Of a DNA stretch of 64,000 bases, positions 62,433 to 64,000 are shown piece by piece. Location: contig NZ_AP026678.1 of assembly GCF_025998815.1 (NCBI RefSeq), forward strand, positions 3,224,001-3,288,000. The letters are read 5' to 3'. This DNA comes from Ignavibacterium sp. Lineage in GTDB: Bacteria; Bacteroidota; Ignavibacteria; Ignavibacteriales; Ignavibacteriaceae. How positions within the stretch are numbered: position 1 is the first letter of the stretch; the number at the start of each line of letters is the position of its first letter. The notes below the pieces were generated by a model. The model was given only the letters and a program-made list of their open reading frames with translations. It ran no database searches and was not told where the DNA came from. Position numbers and translations under genes: made by a program.

Positions 62433-63980
62433 ATGGCAGAAGTAAGACCTGATGAAATATCCGAAATATTAAGGAAACAATTAACAGGTTTCGAAAGTGA
62501 AGTTGATATCTATGATGTAGGAACTGTTCTGCAGGTTGGTGATGGTATTGCCCGCGTTTATGGATTATCCCAGGTTATGGCAAGTGAACTTGTTGAATTT
62601 CCTAATGATGTATTCGGAATGGTTCTTAACCTCGAAGAAGACAGCGTTGGTGTTGTTCTTTTTGGCGAATCAACCAAAGTAAAAGAAGGTGATGTTGTCA
62701 AAAGAACAAAGCGTGTTGCTTCGATGCCCGTTGGTGAAGAGATGCTTGGAAGAGTTATTACTCCGCTTGGTATTCCAATCGATGGAAAAGGACCAATCAA
62801 AACAGAAAAGTTTTTGCCAATTGAAAGAAAAGCTCTTGGTGTTATTCAAAGACAACCGGTTAAAGAACCTCTTCAAACTGGTATAACAGCTATTGATGCG
62901 ATGATTCCAATAGGAAGAGGACAGAGAGAATTAATTATTGGTGATAGACAGACCGGAAAAACTGCAGTTGCTATTGATGCAATAATCAATCAAAAATACA
63001 CTCACACAGAGGAAGCAAAGCAGTTAGGAATCAAACCAGTTTATTGCGTTTATGTTGCTATTGGTCAGAAAGAGTCTACTGTTGCTCAGGTTGTGGCAAA
63101 ACTTGAAGAACATGGTGCAATGGCTTATACAACAGTTATTACTGCGTCTGCTTCTGATCCGGCACCACTGCAGTTCATAGCTCCGTATTCAGGTGCAACT
63201 TTGGGTGAATTCTTTAGGGATTCAGGAAGACATGCTCTTTGCATTTATGATGACTTATCAAAACAAGCTCAGGCATACAGAGAACTTTCTCTTCTTTTAA
63301 GAAGACCTCCCGGACGTGAAGCTTATCCTGGTGATGTTTTCTATCTTCACTCACGATTGCTTGAAAGAGCTTCAAAACTTAGTGATGAACTTGGTGGCGG
63401 AAGTTTAACTGCATTACCGGTAATTGAAACTCAGCAAGGTGATGTATCGGCTTATATTCCAACTAATGTTATTTCGATTACCGATGGTCAGATTTATCTG
63501 GAGTCGAATTTATTCAACGCAGGAGTTAGACCTGCAATCAATGTTGGTATCTCTGTATCTCGTGTTGGCGGTAATGCACAAATCAAAGCTATGAAAAAAG
63601 TTGCAGGTTCATTGAAACTTGATTTAGCACAATACAGAGAACTCGAAGCATTTGCAAAATTCGGTTCTGATTTGGATAAAGCAACTCAGGCAACTCTTGC
63701 AAAAGGTTCCAGATTAGTTGAATTGTTAAAACAAGGTCAGTATTCGCCGGTTCCTGTTGAGCGTCAGGTCGTTAGTATTTATTTAGGTACGCGCGGTTAT
63801 ATGGATTCAATTGCAGTTCACGATATAAAGAGATTTGAAAAAGAAATTCTTGAGTTCATTAGTGTGAAGTATAATCAGATATTTGAGAATATTAAGAAAG
63901 AAAAAGACTTAAGTAAAGAAACAGAAGAAATGATTAAAAAAGCTGCTGAAGAGTTTCTTCCAACATTTAAAAAATCTTAA
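62433..63980 (+). CDS. atpA: F0F1 ATP synthase subunit alpha
   Basis: 515 residues. The order is the N-terminal [14 protein letters not shown], beta-barrel domain, P-loop [13 protein letters not shown] (about 170-182), then the nucleotide-binding core with [20 protein letters not shown] and [11 protein letters not shown], and the C-terminal helical domain. It is the regulatory nucleotide-binding subunit of F1. Just after it, an ATG at 63997 at the very edge of the window is a likely start of atpG, cut off here. Confidence 0.97.
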   Translation: MAEVRPDEISEILRKQLTGFESEVDIYDVGTVLQVGDGIARVYGLSQVMASELVEFPNDVFGMVLNLEEDSVGVVLFGESTKVKEGDVVKRTKRVASMPVGEEMLGRVITPLGIPIDGKGPIKTEKFLPIERKALGVIQRQPVKEPLQTGITAIDAMIPIGRGQRELIIGDRQTGKTAVAIDAIINQKYTHTEEAKQLGIKPVYCVYVAIGQKESTVAQVVAKLEEHGAMAYTTVITASASDPAPLQFIAPYSGATLGEFFRDSGRHALCIYDDLSKQAQAYRELSLLLRRPPGREAYPGDVFYLHSRLLERASKLSDELGGGSLTALPVIETQQGDVSAYIPTNVISITDGQIYLESNLFNAGVRPAINVGISVSRVGGNAQIKAMKKVAGSLKLDLAQYRELEAFAKFGSDLDKATQATLAKGSRLVELLKQGQYSPVPVERQVVSIYLGTRGYMDSIAVHDIKRFEKEILEFISVKYNQIFENIKKEKDLSKETEEMIKKAAEEFLPTFKKS

Positions 63981-64000
63981 GCTAAGCAAAAACTGAATGG

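Noticed and set aside
1-64000. tRNA, rRNA, CRISPR arrays, insertion sequences and prophage genes
   Set aside because: No cloverleaf-like blocks, regularly spaced repeats, transposase motifs (DDE, HUH) or phage structural genes were recognised anywhere in the window.

Overview
The window is AT-rich bacterial DNA with densely packed, mostly plus-strand genes. It looks like a member of the Bacteroidota/Chlorobi assemblage, most probably the Ignavibacteria. The pointers are a fused CcoN-CcoO cytochrome cbb3 oxidase with a one-haem CcoP, secreted proteins with type IX secretion (T9SS) C-terminal sorting domains (YPNPFNPST), a PorV-family protein, a TonB-dependent receptor with a carboxypeptidase-like N-terminal domain, and a GWxTD protein. 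The taxonomy is inferred from gene content only. The best promoters I can see are TTGACA/T-N17-TATTTT or TATTAA, i.e. classical sigma70 shape.

Layout. 1-1.3 kb: the end of one GH130 glycosidase/phosphorylase gene and a complete second one. 1.5-9.9 kb: a full cbb3 oxidase cluster, ccoI-ccoS-ccoNO-ccoQ-ccoP-ccoG-ccoH plus a TauE/SafE-like membrane protein; ccoS has no ordinary start codon. 10-17.8 kb: penicillin-acylase family hydrolase, metF, a Gfo/Idh/MocA oxidoreductase, class II aldolase, ddl, a FtsB/DivIC-like protein and rarA. 17.8-19.9 kb, minus strand: dprA, a small membrane protein, a candidate small RNA with its own promoter and terminator, and an 82-residue protein behind a structured leader. 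19.8-20.4 kb is a long non-coding AT-rich stretch.

20.4-33.9 kb is an exopolysaccharide/O-antigen type cluster: Wzz-like chain-length protein, Wzy-like polymerase, Wzx-like flippase, five glycosyltransferases, an initiating polyprenyl-phosphate sugar transferase, a polyprenol-phosphate-mannose-synthase-like GT2, and an unusual fusion of a GT2 with a sugar-transferase-like membrane protein that has lost its catalytic segment. Its first 9 kb look more AT-rich than the flanks.

33.9-44.6 kb is housekeeping: accA, thioesterase, nadC, a second flippase, dut, dnaE, an enoyl-ACP-reductase-like SDR, trxA and serA. 44.6-55.7 kb is a surface/secretion block: an Asp-box T9SS cargo gene with two single-base frameshifts, a TonB-dependent receptor, a 1173-residue secreted protein, a PorV-family barrel and a GWxTD protein, separated by clear hairpin terminators. 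55.7-59.5 kb holds an LpxL-like acyltransferase, a GT9 heptosyltransferase-like protein, a TsaC/Sua5 protein, an M23 peptidase and a bactofilin. The window ends in an F-type ATP synthase operon (atpZ/I-like genes, atpB, E, F, H, A), cut at the probable start of atpG.

The most promising under-described items are: the small RNA locus at 19.2-19.8 kb, whose two hairpin loops both display UCCCC, with the structured leader of the neighbouring 82-residue gene; the GT2::catalytically stripped sugar-transferase fusion at 31.9-33.9 kb; and ccoS without a canonical start codon. No CRISPR array, insertion sequence, rRNA or tRNA gene was seen.
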